Notes: generated from the sequence alone by a model not told the origin. Positions 34,640 through 47,882 are shown, counted from the stretch's first letter. The stretch: DNA of 64,000 nt from Geosiphon pyriformis (GCA_016748015.1 JAAOMT010000128.1:1270607-1334606), one strand, 5' to 3'. Numbers and translations: made by a program.

Positions 34640-36626
34640 TGATATACCTATTTTTATTGTAATAGAATTAGTAGACTTCTTTGCTGATAGTTCTAATACA
34701 GGCTTGACTGGTTTGGAGACCCACTTAAATACTAAAAAAATATATGTAAATAGTGTGTATTCTTGAAGTGTGTCTCACAAGAAACCAAAAAAACCTGGTA
34801 TAGGTGCTAGTGTAATTGATTTGTCCACCAGTCTGTTAAAATCTAAAAGTGTAAATATAATTAGTGAGAAGCCTGTGGTGTTTTGAAAAAGTGAAGTTAA
34901 TAGCAAAGCTAGTAGTATTAATGGTTTATTAAATCTTAAAAATATGAAAAATATAATAGCCAAGAAAACCAGCTATGCAGATTTAAATGCTTTAATAGTC
35001 AACAAGAACATAAACAACATAATACTATAGAAAACTTGTATTTAAACTTACATTTTAAATCACTTACTAATAGCTCTATTTTTTGTTGATTTAAGTAATG
35101 ACAATAATGTTTTAATGCTCTCATTAATTAAATTCAATAGTTCTTAGCAAATTTATTTGGCTGAATTATGTGTTTCAAAGAAATAGAGTTTCAATTTGAC
35201 AAAATTATTTGCATTAAATATAGAGCTTTTTGCTATGTCTGGGAAATATTTTAATGATAAATTATTAAATATCAAAAAATTGTTTTATTGTATTGATGGT
35301 TTTGAAAAAGCTTTAACTTTCTCAAAATTTCTAGAAATTATCTGATCATTTTTTACATTAAAATTTAGTTTGAATAAGACCAAAAAATTGGCAATCTGTA
35401 ATAAAATTTTGGTCAATAATAATATTAAGAAGGTAAACAATTGCTCAAATCAGAAAATAATCATCAAGAAGATTCCAGTTGATCTTCTAAAATTGGCTGT
35501 AGAATCAGTTTTTTCTAAATTTAGTAAGATTGTATCAATCAAGATGCAATTGATTGGTCTTTGGCAAAAAGCTTTAATAGAATATGAATTATTTAAAATA
35601 GCTGATTTGGTCACAGTTAGATGGTTTGTGCTCATAAGAAAGAACTTTGTTTGTGTGATGAAAGTGATTGATAATAAACAAACATGGGTGTTCAAAAACC
35701 AGTATTATGCTTTGCTGTACACACTTCCAGTTGGCATTACTGTTCATAATCTCTTTGATTTATTGGTCTTTTATAGTAAAAAAATCTGTATTATTGACCA
35801 TAATCCAAATTTATATGTGTGCAATAGATGTGCTATAATTTATTTTGCTGATGAGACATTTAAATTAGCTGCTATTGGTTTTGTGCCAGTTTTTAAGAAT
35901 GTAAATTTATGTTAAGCTGGTCTTTTTTTGGCCTGTTGTGCCTAATACAAACAGTTTGGTCATATTTCTAATGTTTGTTTGGTGGATAAAAGTTTTGGTG
36001 ATTGTAGTAAGTGGGTAGTAATTTCTTAAAATCAGGTTTGTCTAGTTAATATATATAAAAAAAAGCAAGCATTAATTGTTTATTTGGTTTCTTTTGGTGG
36101 CAAGTCTTGGGCTTAGGTGGTTTTATTTGCTGTTTCCACTAATATTAATTTGGAGTCTGGTTTTGGCTTTGGTTTTTGTTCTTCTAATGGTCTGTATATC
36201 AAAAAAACTTTGACAATTGTTTATAATGAGTCATCTATTATTGGTCATCTCACTTTTTTGGAGTGTTTCTTAAAGTTTTTGGCTAATCAGATATCAAATA
36301 TTGTGTATAAATTGAACAATATAAAACTGGTACCTCTAGTGCTTGTTTTTAGTATTGTGCATTCAGTTGTTTTTGCTTTATTGTTATTGCCATTAGATCT
36401 GGATATGATTTTGGAAGACTTATGATTGGCTTCTCTTCCTTTAGCTATGACTGTAAAGAATGAGATTGTGAATTTGGGTTTAAGTAATTTAAAGATTTTT
36501 ACTGCCAAAATTAGCAGTTTAGAATCAAAATTGGTAGTTTTTAATGCTTTTGTGAACTCAATTTTGGAGAATTTGGATTTGTTGTATGTGAACTTGGGCT
36601 CTTTAGCACATTTTTTTTCTCAATAA
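34640..36626 (+). pseudogene. Inner LINE ORF1
   Basis: Recognisable pieces: KKPKKPGIGASVIDLSTSLL near 34785; then IIIKKIPVDLLKLAVESVFS and KMQLIGLWQKALIEYE at 35450-35590, the RRM-like block. A knuckle-like stretch (YKQFGHISNVC) near 35950 has lost its first Cys pair to a stop. A helical C-terminal part ends near 36626. The longest open piece is 35370-35915 (181 codons). Several Trp positions are stops. Confidence 0.68.
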
Positions 36627-36689
36627 CTGATCTGGTTTAGAAATTTGTTATGTGCAATGTTTAAGATGCTAATGTTTTTGCCAAACAAA

Positions 36690-39600
36690 AAAACATTGTT
36701 CAATAGCATAAAAATTTGAGTAATATGGTTTGAATTATTACTGAGACAAAGTTGAAGTTTAATATTAGATTATGAATTATAAATAAGTTTGATGGGATTT
36801 GGATTTTTACTTTTGGTTTGGATGTGAGTTTTTTTGGTGCTGGTATTGTTATAATTATAAACAATTCTTTAGCTTAACATGTTTTGAAAGTAGATGAAAT
36901 TCTGGATTAGTTGATTTTTGTGTATTTTTTATTTAAAAACAAGCTTTCAATTACAATATTAGACCTGTATATAAGTGTATCTTTTGATATGTATTTTGGC
37001 CAAGCTTTTAATATTAATGTCATGATTTCTAAAGCAGTTAATTTTAGTTCTTTTATAGTATTAAGTAATAATTTTAATGAAAATAGTTCTAAAAGAAGTA
37101 CAAGTTTTAAGTTCTGTCTAAATTTGGGTTTGGTTAATACTTTTAGTGAGCATTCATTATCCAACATGTCTACTTGGTGCAATTCTAAAGGTGTTGAAAA
37201 AGTGCTGGATTTTATTTTTGTAAATAGAAATCTGATGTTTGCAATTACATGCTATAGAGTTGATTATGCATCAGAGTTTTTTAATATAGATCATAAGGTG
37301 GTTTCAGTTATGATTAGTTTAGGTAGACTTTTAAATGTTTGTCTTGTTAGTATTCATAAACAGACCAATTAAAACCAGTAGAAGTTCAAGTTAAAGAATG
37401 TAGATAAGACCCAATAGTTATGTTTTAAGGAGAGTTTTTTTGCTAAATTGTTGGTAATATTAAATATGTTTGAAGATATATATAATACTGGTGACTTGGA
37501 TACAATATAGATAATGCTAAAAGATACCATAATACAAGCTGCTAATGTGGTTTTTTCTAAACATTGGTATAGTAAATTTGACTGTTCAAAGAATAAACAA
37601 TCTTTAAAATTCTTTAGATTGGAACTGCTTGTTGCTAAAATTGTGAAAGTTTGGAGTTCTAAAAATCTCTTGAATTTTGATTGTCTTGTTGAAGTTTGGC
37701 TGACTGTTGATAATGTTGAAATGTCTAAAGCTGCTAACATGATTTTGAATAGTGTTAATTTGATAAGTTTGGTTAAGCATTTGTTAATAGTAAAGAAAAA
37801 ATATTGGAAATCTAAATATTATGAGTTTAAGATATCTGAAAATATAACTATTAAAAAGACAATTAATTATCAAATAAAGATTTTCTGTTTTGACAAGAAG
37901 TGGATAATTAAGAGCATTTTGAAACATCTATTTTACAAGGTAGTTTTAGATTACTTGGTAGTAGAAGATGAGTTGGTGGTTAAGTCTAATGAAATAAAGC
38001 TTAAGTTAGATAAGATTATAGAAGAATGAACAAGAAAATGGTCAGTGCTCTCAAAGATGCTTGATCTTTAGACTTGTCAATATATGTTCTTAGATTATGT
38101 TGATAATAGAGTCTTTTCTAATGTGATAAAAGAAATTGATATAAAGAAATTGTCATTGGTTGTTAATAATTTACTGAATAATAAGATTGTCAGATTGTTA
38201 AGAATATCCAATAAACTTTAAAAACATTATAGTAAAAAAGTATTAATTTGTTTTTTGAAGCTCTTGAATCTATGTTTAATCTTGAATGTGGTTTTGATTT
38301 CTTAAAAAAGGGCATGGATTTCAATGATCCCAAAACCTTATGAATGAAATAGTGTTTTAATAAATATTAGGCCTATTGCACTAATTGAGACAGCCCAGAA
38401 GATTCTATCTAAGATTTTTTCTGATCAAATATTAGTGACATGCAGCAAATTTAATATTTTTTGCAGTAATAACTTTTCAGTATTAAAAAATACTTCAACT
38501 TAGTTTTCTATTTTTGCTGCTGGATTGGTTGTCAAAGATGCTTTAGAAAAAAATAGGGAACTTTGGTTGGTGTTATAAAACATGTACAAAACTTATAATT
38601 CAATAGGCTAGTATCATTTAAGAACTAGTTTGCTTCATATTAAAATATGCAGTCGGTTTATCAAGTTTTTTGGCAGTATTTATAAGAATTAGATCAACAA
38701 AGTAATGACAAATTTTGGACTTTCAAGGATGCACAATAGTTTAAATTAAGACAAAATGTTTTTTCTACTCTTTTAGAAAATTTTTTATGATCCACTTTTG
38801 TGTGAAATAAAGAGACATAAACACTTGTCTAGTTACCACATTAATACTAGATTTATGGCAAAGACTAGTAGAGTTAAGACTATTGGAAAGAAAACTTTTT
38901 TTTGGCTGCTAGTGCATTTGTTGATGACACAATTTGGGTAAGAAGTTGTTAAGCTTCTATATAATACATTTTGAATATCAGTGAGTTCTTTAATATCAAT
39001 AATATTTTGATTAATAATGACAAAACAGTGATTATTTTTATCAATCAAGATGTCAAGATTGTCTTACTATTAATTAACAGTTTACCAATTTTGTTTGCTA
39101 AAAGAGGTAAATCACACTGATACTTGGACATTTTTTTGTTTACTGAGAGTTTGTTTAAGCCTAGTTTGGTTCAGGTTTATGTAAATGTCAGATTCTTTTC
39201 TAATGTGATACTAAAGAAAGCAATTATGAATAAACAATTTTCTTACTTGGTTTCAGTTATTTTGCAGCTTATAATTAGCTATTAGATACAGTTTAGTTTT
39301 ATCTTGTCAGGTGTATGTTACAAGTAAGATGTTATAATTAGAAAGAGTTTTAAGATAAAAGCTGGTTTGTCACATAACTTTTCCAATGAGATTTTATATC
39401 ATTCTTTTTTGTATGGTTTGAAACTTTTTAAGCAAATACAGTCTAAGGGAAATTGGCTTGGCTGATTTCTTTTTCCAATGCTCATGGCATCTTTGGATGT
39501 TTATTTAAATATAAATTTTTGGATTTACAAGTTTTGAAGTGGTTTTCTTTAAATCTTTTACAGTTTCTTGTTAAGTTATATATTAGTTCAATAAATAATT

Positions 39601-41289
39601 TTTTGGCTAGTGTGATAAGAATCTTTTTGGAAAATGAGTTATTTTTGGCAAACAATTTGTCCAGTGCTTTTCAAGAGTTTGGTAGATTTTTAATGTCTGG
39701 CATTTTAAAACAATTCTTGTATTATAATTTTGTTTGTTCTTTGAAACAGTTTGGTATTGCATTTGGTGACAGACTTTTGGACAAAAAAGAAAAAATGATA
39801 AATTAAAAGACATTTTGATGGTGGAAAAAGTTGGATCCAAGAAGCTTTGTTCCTTACTGGTTTGTGTAAACATTCGAGTTTATGTGCAAAAATGTTTCTT
39901 TAAAGGTTGATTCTTTTGTTGTTCTTGAGTTATCTGTGCTAAATGTCTTGGAATCTGAGAGATTCTTTGAAATACGTGGTAGTCTACTGGAAATTTGGTC
40001 AAATTGCATTAAAATCTACACAGATAAGTTTTTGAAAGATGCTAGTTCTGTTGATATAATGTGTAAGGCAGCTGCTTACTTTCTGATGACAGACATGGGT
40101 ATTGGAGTTGAAGTAAAAGAACTTTTGTCTTTTACTTTAGCTAAGTTACAGACTGTTGTCTTGGTGCTAAAGTGTGTTTTATTCTTATGTGCTATGGTTC
40201 TGTATCTGAATAGCCAATCTGCAATTAATGCTTGTGTATCTAAGACTTTATGTGCTGTGCTTAACTTCTGCAATTAATATTGAATAGAGAGATTATATAT
40301 AGCCAATTTTATTAGGAATAAAGACATTTTGGTTAAGTGAATGAAGATTAAAGATTATTCAAGGATTCTAAACAATGTTAAGACTAATGTATTGGCTGGT
40401 GAGATTATTTCTTCTTTTTTTTGTTAAGTGGGGTTTGGAAACAAATTTTGGTAGCTAAAAATATGGTTGTGTTTAACAATACTTGTTACTTTGTTTATAA
40501 TCTGTACTGGTCAATTTGTTGTGCTTATTGGGAAGCTGGTCTTGGTTATAACATAGTTCTAAATGTTTTAATTAAGAAGATAGATTAGACTGCTATGGCA
40601 AAGATTTGGCATCCTGATTTGCATATGTTCTTTGGGTCTACTAGTAGAGTTTTGGCTAATCTGTGTATTTATTTAATAAAAACAGTTTATAAAAAATTAT
40701 TGGTAACAATTAGAAAAAAGTTGTATGATAAAAATTATTCTAGAGTACTATGTTTGCTGTGTGGTAAAATAAAGTTGTCTAATCATGTTTTTATCTATTC
40801 TGGTAATATTAGTCTTTGTGAAGACACTTTGGTTGAAACTGCCAAAAGATGAGTGCTATTGACTGGTTCTTTTTGTTTATCTATTTTTTCCATTTTGCAT
40901 TTGTTGTTAATGTGTTTTTTAGATATGAGTTTATACTTTGCAAAAATTTTGTGTTAAGAGATTGGTGTGTTGAGACTGCTTTGATATTTAAAGAGTTGAG
41001 AAAGACTGCTTTAACTCTTATTGAGTATGTTAAGTTTGTAATAGAGCTGTATTATACTAAGATATGGCTTGTTTAGTCTAAGCACAGAGTGGATATGAAA
41101 AAAACTGGATTGGTTAGAGATGATGATTTGATTTTGGGCTTGTTTCACTATTTGGTGTCTATGTTATTAAACAGAATAGTTTGTATGTTTAGTATTGTGG
41201 AATTTTTTGCTATTAGCTTTGATAGGAGAAAAATTTGTCATTTTTTTTTTGGTTTGGGTGGTGATACATTTGTTAATATAAACATATAG
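36690..41289 (+). pseudogene. Inner LINE ORF2: endonuclease, reverse transcriptase, RNase H
   Basis: Endonuclease: ITETKLK near 36740 and VLSNNFNENS near 37060-37090, where the usual GGDFNEN has become SNNFNEN by G->A; then DFIFV and IDHKVVSVMISLG. Linker 37514-38029 is open. Reverse transcriptase: AFVDDTIW at 38914-38937 keeps both catalytic Asp residues. RNase H (39882-40277): IYTDKFLKDAS keeps the Asp, but LAELQ has become LAKLQ and DSQ has become NSQ, both explained by G->A, so the active site is lost. The C-terminal region with LCLLCGKIKLSNHVF ends at 41289. Many stops sit at Trp, Gln or Arg positions. Confidence 0.72.
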
Positions 41290-41424
41290 TGTTGTTTTGT
41301 CTGACTTAAGTGGCTGGCCATATGTAGCAAAAACATGAGCTGTATTTAGTTTGAACTACTTAATTTGGATTTATGTACTAGATAGCAGTTGGGCTTTATT
41401 TGTTAGACTTTATAATAATAAAAA

Positions 41425-41436
41425 ATATTGTTAAAA
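41425..41436 (+). repeat. Right copy of 12-bp target duplication of the inner LINE
   Basis: ATATTGTTAAAA; partner of 34521-34532. Confidence 0.6.
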
Positions 41437-44400
41437 CTAATACTAACAAACAAATATGATATTTAAAAAACTATTATTATATTTTTTTATATATTTTGTT
41501 AATAAGTACTACTGTTTACAATTTTTCAAGCTTAATTTTGCTTTATAGTAAAAAAATCTGCTATATTTTTTGCAATTTTGTGTTTTATATACAAGTTTTT
41601 AAAAATATAAATATAGTCTGAACTGGTTTATTATTTTCAAAATATACTAAATATAAAAATTTTGGTCATATTTTAAGTTTTTGCAAATTTGGTTTAAAAT
41701 TTTTTGAATTTGATAAAAAATGTCTTGCTTATATTTATGTAAAAAAACAGACTTCTGTATTTTATTTAGTTTTTTTTGGTAGTATAACTTAGGCTTTTAT
41801 AATAAGTAATAATTTAAAAATTTTCTTATTTAAGTCATCTGTTAATGTTTTTTAGTAATAATATTGGTCAACAATTCTAAGAAAAATTTTGTTGTTTTAG
41901 CTTTGGCTTTTTATTAAACATTTTAAAACATTCTATAAAACTTTTTTTTAATTATATTATTAAAATTTTTTACAAATTAAATAATTTTTTTTTATTGTTT
42001 TTAATATATATTAAAAAAACATTTGTTTTAAATGTTAATCTAATATTAAACATAATTATTAATATGTTATTGTTCAATTTTTTTGTTTTATTTAATAATT
42101 TTAATATGTTTTAAATTTTTTTTCTAGTAAATTTAAAGTCTTAACTGTTAAAATTAATGGTCTAAAACTTAATATAATGGTTTTAAAAAGTTTGATAAAA
42201 TGTATTTTGAATAAATTAGAGTTTTTTATTTTTAATAAATAATATAACTTAAAAAATAACTATATATAATATTAGAAAAATAAATATTTTTATCAAACAA
42301 AATAATATTATTAGATAATATAAAAAATTAAAAAATAATATTTTAATTATAATCAAGCTTAAGTTTTATTTTAATATTAAATTATAAATTACAAATAAAT
42401 TTACTAATGTAAAAGTGTTTATTTTTGATTTAAATTTTGAATATTTAAATATTAATATTATATTAATTATAAATGAATATTTATTTAAACATGTTTTAAA
42501 AATTTTAGAGATTTTTAATAAGCTTTTAATAATTTATTTATTGTTTAAAAACAAACAATTGGTTTTTGTATTAGAATTATATATAGATATATCTTTAAAA
42601 AAACATTTAAATTAAGCACTTATTATAAACTTTTTTATAACTAATATATTTAATGAAAAAAAATTATTATTTTAAAAAATAATTTTAATAAAAATAATAT
42701 TAAACACAATATTAGTTTCAGAAAATATTCAGATCTTAACTTGGTTAATTTTTTAGTTAATAGTTTATTTATTAAAGTTTTTATATAGATAAATTTTAGA
42801 AATATCAAAAAAACTATTAATTTTATTTTTATTTTGCCAAATCTTGTAAATATATTAATTAACAAAAGAGTTATAAATGTGAATAAATTTTTTAATATTA
42901 ATTACAATATTGTTTCTGTTATTATTGGTTTAAATAGTTTTTTAAATACTGGTTTAAGGTTTTTTTATGTTCAGATCAATAAAAATCACTGGAAATTTAA
43001 TATCAAAAATACTAAAAAGTTAAAGTAAAACTTGATTAAAACATCTATAATTAATAATATTTTTATGTTTATTAATAATTTTATTATTATAAAAAAGTTT
43101 TCAGATATAAACAAAATATAAGATATTATTTAAAAAATGATTTGTTTCTTAGCTAATAAAATATTTTTTAAAATTTGGTTTAAAAGATATAATAATATTT
43201 TTTTTAAATCTTTGTTTCATTTTTACAAATTAAAAATTCTGGTCTCTAAATTAGTTAAAGTCTTTTGTTTGATGTTAAATAGTAAGTTTAATTTTATTTT
43301 TAGAATTTTGGTTTTTTCTTAATACTAATAATATTTATAAAATAATTGAATTTATAGACTTAGATATTTATTTTAATATTATTTAGTCTGCTTTATTAAA
43401 GACAAAAAAGTTTTATTAAGTGCTAAAAATAACAAATTTTTAATATATTGAAAAGATACAGTTCAAATTTGCTATTAATAAAAGAATAAAAAATTTTGAA
43501 GTAAATAAAAATTATATAATTAAAATTGTTTTAGAGTATTTTTTTTACAAAGTGGTTCTAAATTATTTGGTATCAATAAAAAACCGGTATTAAAGTCTAA
43601 ATTAATTAAATCTAAGATAGATAAGATTATAAAAAAGTAAATAAAAAAGTAAAAAGTGTTAAAAACTATATTTAAGATGTAATATTAACAATATTTTTGT
43701 TAATTTTTGTTGATAATAATGTTTTTTCTGATGTTATGTGTTCTATTAGTTTTAATGAATTAATAAATATAATAATAGTGCTATCTGATAAAAAAACTGT
43801 TAATCTTTCTAAAATTTTGAATAAATTATAAAAACATTATAACAAAATAATAATGAACATGTTTTTAAAGCTTTTAAACTTTTATTTAATGTGTGAATTT
43901 GTTTTTCAATCTTAAAAAAAGATGTGAATTTCAATAATTTTTAAACCATATAAATAGAAAAATGTTTTAATAAATATTTAGCTTATTGCTCTAATTAAAA
44001 CAGCTCAAAAAAAAATTTTCAAGATTTTATTTGACAGAATTTTTTTGGCATACAGTAAGTTTAATGTTTTTTATAAAAATAATTTTTTGATATTAAAAAA
44101 TATGACAATACAATTTCCTATTTTTATGATTAACTTAATAATAAAAAATGTTTTAAAAAAGATTATAAGTTTTAGTTAATTTTACAAGATATGTATAAAA
44201 CATATAATTTAGCAGATTAAAAATACCTAAAAAACAGCTTAATTAAAATTAAAATATGTAATAAATTTGTTAAGTTCTTTAGTAGTATTTATAATAATAA
44301 GTCAAACAAATTATAACTAATTTTGGTCCAATAAATAATTACTGTATTTATAATAAACTAAATTAGAATAAGATTTTTTTTTTCTTTGATATATTTTTTA

Positions 44401-45455
44401 TAATTCTTTTTTATGTAAAGTTAAATGACAAAAACAAGTGTGTAAATACAGAGTTGATTCTAAGTTTATAGTTAAAACTAAATAAATCAAGATTCAGACA
44501 AGTTTAATGTTTTTATTATTATTTATATTTTTATTAATAATACAATTTAGGTAAACAATAGCCAAGTTACAATTCAGTATATTTTAAATATTGCTAGTAA
44601 TTTTTTTCGAGTTAATAATATTTTAATTAATAATAATAAAATAATAGCTATTCTTATTAACCATAAAATCAACACTTTTTTATTACTAAAAAAAAAAACT
44701 TATAAATACTTGAATATTTTTTTGTCTACAGATAGTTTGTTAAAATTTAGTCTGATTAAAGTTTATTTAAACATTAAATTTTTTACAAACAAGATTTTAA
44801 GAAAAGTTATATTAGACAAACAATTTTTTTATTTGGTTTTAGCAGTTTTATATTCTATTATTAGTTATAATACTCAGTTTAGCTTTATTTTATTTAGTGT
44901 GTATAATAAGTAAAACACTTTGGTTTAAAAAAGTTTAAAGTCAAAATCTGGTCTGTTTTTGAATTTTTTAAGTAATATAATCTATTATTCTTTTTTTTAT
45001 AACTTAAAATCTTTTAAACAATTGTAAATTAAATGCAAGTTAGCTTTTGTTTTAAGTTTTTTTAATATTAATAATATTTTAATAAATTATCTGATTATAA
45101 ATTTTAAATTTTTAAGTTTTAAGTTGGTTTTTTTGTTATTTTTTTCTTTTTTTTATTTATTTTAAAATTAGTTTAAATAACAATTTTTTGGCTAAAGTAG
45201 TTAAGATTTTTTATGATCATGATTTGTCTTTGAACAATATTTTACTATTAGTATTTAATTTGTAAAAAATATTCTGATGTTTATAATTCTTAAGAATTCT
45301 GTTTTTTTTAATATTTATTATTTAATTAAATATTTTAATATTGTTTTTGTTAATCAACTACATGACAAAAAAGATAGAATTCTTGATTAAAACGTTTTTG
45401 GTATTAAAAACAGTTGAATTTTTATGGCTTAGTTTTTGTTTAGTTTGTTTTGGTT
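41425..45455 (+). mobile_element. Outer (older) LINE, right part: ORF1 C-half and ORF2
   Basis: Continues the left part: NIVKTNTNKQI-stop at 41424-41458 follows on from NLIHIIK, as the inner copy has FVCVMKVIDNKQTW there. Then LLISTTVYNF...YSKKIC and YKNFGHILSFC match the inner ORF1. ORF2 pieces include LFKNKQLVFVLELYIDISLK (42540-42600), IINVNKFFNINYNIVSVIIG (42880), and a late-RT/thumb piece IFLSTDSLLKFSLIKVYLNI (44713). It fades out near 45455, where an inverted LTR begins. Decay is extreme; no frame longer than about 70 codons remains. Confidence 0.6.
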
Positions 45456-46290
45456 ATTGTATTGCTATTAAAAAATTTTCTATCTATTTCTTAATATTGT
45501 TAATACTATTTTGTTGTTATTTTTACTGTTAATAAAAATTAGTAAATTTTTAACAAACTAATATTTTTTTTAAAGTATTTTTTATATTTTAGATTATATA
45601 TGCTGTTGAATTTATAATAAAATAATCAATTTTATGTCAATTATTAGTGTAGTTATTTTGTAATAAAAATTAATTTTTTTACAGAAAATCTTAACTGTAA
45701 GTTTTTCAAAAATAATATATAGTTATTTTGCTATAAAAATTAATTTTTTTATAAAAAATCTCAACTGTAAACTATTTAAATAATATAAAAAAAAATTAAA
45801 AAAAATTAAATTAAAAAAAAATAAGAAATATGTCAAAATTATTTCAAATTTAGGCTTATAAATTATTAACAATTACTAAAATTGATAAATAATTTCAAAA
45901 TTTTAATATAGAATAATTAATTATAAAACAATAATAAATAAAAAATTTTTATATTTTTTAAGATAAATTTTATTTAAACTAATTTGTAAAGCAAATTATT
46001 TTAAAAAATTTTCAATAAAAGATATATTTTCTTAAAAAGAGAAGCTTTTCTTTTATACAACTTGTTATAGTACTATTTTATAATCTAGCAAATTTTTTTT
46101 CTAATATTTTAACAAATTAAAAATATATTTTATTAAATTACAAATTATTATTATAAATTATAGATTATTTTAATAAACTATTAAATATTTTATTGAAATA
46201 TTAAATATTTTAGTAAATTCTAAATATTATATAGTTTAGTATATTACATAATTTAATCATTACAATTTGGTTATATTTGTGTTCTTTTTT
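45455..46290 (-). repeat. Inverted, AT-eroded LTR of the element-B family
   Basis: The reverse complement aligns with the LTR of element B over most of its length. Markers: GAAGCTTTTCTTTTATACAA then CTTGTTATA near 46043-46071 (B has the same motif at 51201-51230); two GTAGTTATTTTG blocks at 45650-45740, matching the duplicated GTTGAC/GTAACTAC block; and CATTACAATTTGGTTATATT then TGTG near 46258-46282. Nearly every C and G of the B LTR is T or A here. The distal about 140 bp (LTR start) is missing or replaced. Edges are approximate. Confidence 0.65.
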
Positions 46291-46935
46291 TATTTTATTT
46301 TATTTTATTTAATAAGTGCAGCTTAATTGCTATTTAGTATATAAAACCAAAACCAAAAGTTCTAGTTAAATACAATTCACATTTTTTTTATATGTAATCA
46401 GTTATTTAAACCAATTAAAAACATATTATGTTGATGCTTTAAAAGAAAACTTACTCAAAAAAAACATTTTTTGAACAACTTTAAATAATATAACACTATT
46501 AAGTACCAATTTTACTTATCAATTAGCTGTTTTAAATACATTAAATTTGACATTAGCAGGTTTATGTTTCCAAATACAGCAAATTAAAAAACATATTATT
46601 GTTAATAATAGACAAACTTACATAAAGACAAAACATGTTAATATTAATAAAACTACACTTAGTTTTCAAAACAACTATCTTCTGTTCTAGTTTATTAACA
46701 GTTTTGCTAAAAGTACTTATGTATACTAAAACTTTTATTAACTTTAAAACCAAGAGTGCTATTTAAAACCAAATTCTTATTAACAAATTGTTTAAACACT
46801 TTAATTATAAAGCCAACTAGCTTAACTATAGAATTGATTAAAACAGAAAGCTTGGCTAACTTAAATATTAGAGAGATTAATCAAAAAAAATCACAGAATT
46901 ATCAGTTATTATATTAGTAGAAGAAGCTAAACCAA
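46290..46935 (-). mobile_element. LINE fragment: A-rich tail and ORF1-like helical piece
   Basis: Read on the minus strand, a (TAAAA)n tail at 46290-46318 is preceded by degraded sequence with KVLVYISTFSKTVNKLEQKI (46690-46755) and AKLSVLINSIVKLVGFIIKV near 46800-46860. These resemble the C-terminal helical part of LINE ORF1 proteins of this type. The fragment is cut by the 5' LTR of element A at 46936. Family assignment is weak. Confidence 0.4.
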
Positions 46936-47820
46936 TGTTACTCATAGAAATATAGAAATTATATTAGCATAATTATTAGCCAATCAGAAGTAAGCGTAGT
47001 AAATGTGGAATTCCAGGATTCCTCTTAGGAATTGCAGGATTCCAGGAATTTCAGGATTCTCAACAAGGAATTGCAGGATTTCAGAATTTCAGGATTCCTC
47101 TCAAAGGAATCGCAGGATTTCAGAAATTCCAGGATTCCTGTTGTAAAAAATCGAGAAATTGAGGAATCTCAATTATGTATATATAGCAGTAGTGTTAGAA
47201 ACAGAAAAAAACAGAATCGATACCACAGAATCCTTAGTCAAGAAACTAATCATCAAATAAATAATCATTCTATATCTCAATCTACTCTTTACTATCAACC
47301 TTTCATGTTGATAGTAATTGATACTTAACCATGCTAGAACAATAGCTCTTGATCACAACTATTGACGGAATACTAATCTGCAAATTGCCTTGGCTTATTT
47401 TTTTTCTTTCTTTATTTTCTTTTATTTCTCTTTCTTTATTTTATTTTGATTTGGTTGTTGTATACTAATTGATTAAAGATTAAGCGCTGAGTTATTGATG
47501 TCAAAGATAGCCTGGTAAAAGACCCAGAAATAAGGGTAGGATTTTATATATTATCAAATAGCTTACCAGAAGGACACGACTGCCAGAATAAATCCGGCCG
47601 CCAAGCTGAGAAAAAAATTGGGCATAATTGTGACTCCAAGACAACTACTACCAACACCACTGAATTTCTGTCCATTATACAAAGGACTCAACCAAAACCT
47701 TCAGATCCATAAAAATCTTCAGATACAACACCTTCAGACCACTATCAACTGCAATTAGCCTTGAGCATCAAGTTACAGGTTTGTTATTTAATTTGACAGC
47801 AGAATTAATCACCTGTAACA
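46936..47820 (+). repeat. 5' LTR of element A
   Basis: Starts TGTTACTCATAGAAATATAG, resembling the start of the B LTR (TGTTACTAAACGAAATTAG), and ends CACCTGTAACA, giving TG...CA termini; 885 bp. Contains a 39-bp tandem repeat near its start. No partner LTR is in the window, so the borders rest on similarity to B and on the primer-binding site that follows. Confidence 0.6.
47008..47141 (+). repeat. 39-bp tandem repeat in the A LTR
   Basis: GGAATYGCAGG recurs at 47028, 47067 and 47106, exactly 39 bp apart, within three to four imperfect units of GGAATT/CAGGATT words. Confidence 0.8.
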
Positions 47821-47830
47821 TTTGATGCTC
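47763..47830 (+). repeat. Hairpin spanning the LTR end and primer-binding site of element A
   Basis: GAGCATCAAGTTACAGGT at 47763-47780 pairs with 47811-47830 (ACCTGTAACATTTGATGCTC) with one 2-nt bulge; the loop is 30 nt. The right arm contains the last bases of the LTR and the probable tRNA primer-binding site (TGATGCTC at 47823-47830, TGGTGCTC in B). Confidence 0.7.
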
Positions 47831-47882
47831 CCTGTGAGATATAATCCTACAGAGAACCAGCACCAACAACACCAAACCAAAA

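Larger units (their letters stand above)
34533..41424 (+). mobile_element. Inner full-length LINE (APE-RT-RNase H), decayed
   Basis: Plus-strand LINE of about 6.9 kb inserted into an older LINE of the same family. It has ORF1 (about 34640-36626), ORF2 (about 36690-41289) and a short 3' region whose start (TAGTGTTGTTTTGTCTGACT then AGTGGCTGG) matches the 3' region of the minus-strand LINE. It ends in an A/T-rich (TAA)n tail at 41411-41424. Decay by G->A and C->T is extensive. Confidence 0.72.

Noticed and set aside
47008-47141. CRISPR-like array
   Set aside because: The 39-bp units are contiguous imperfect tandem repeats without unique spacers, inside a eukaryotic LTR.
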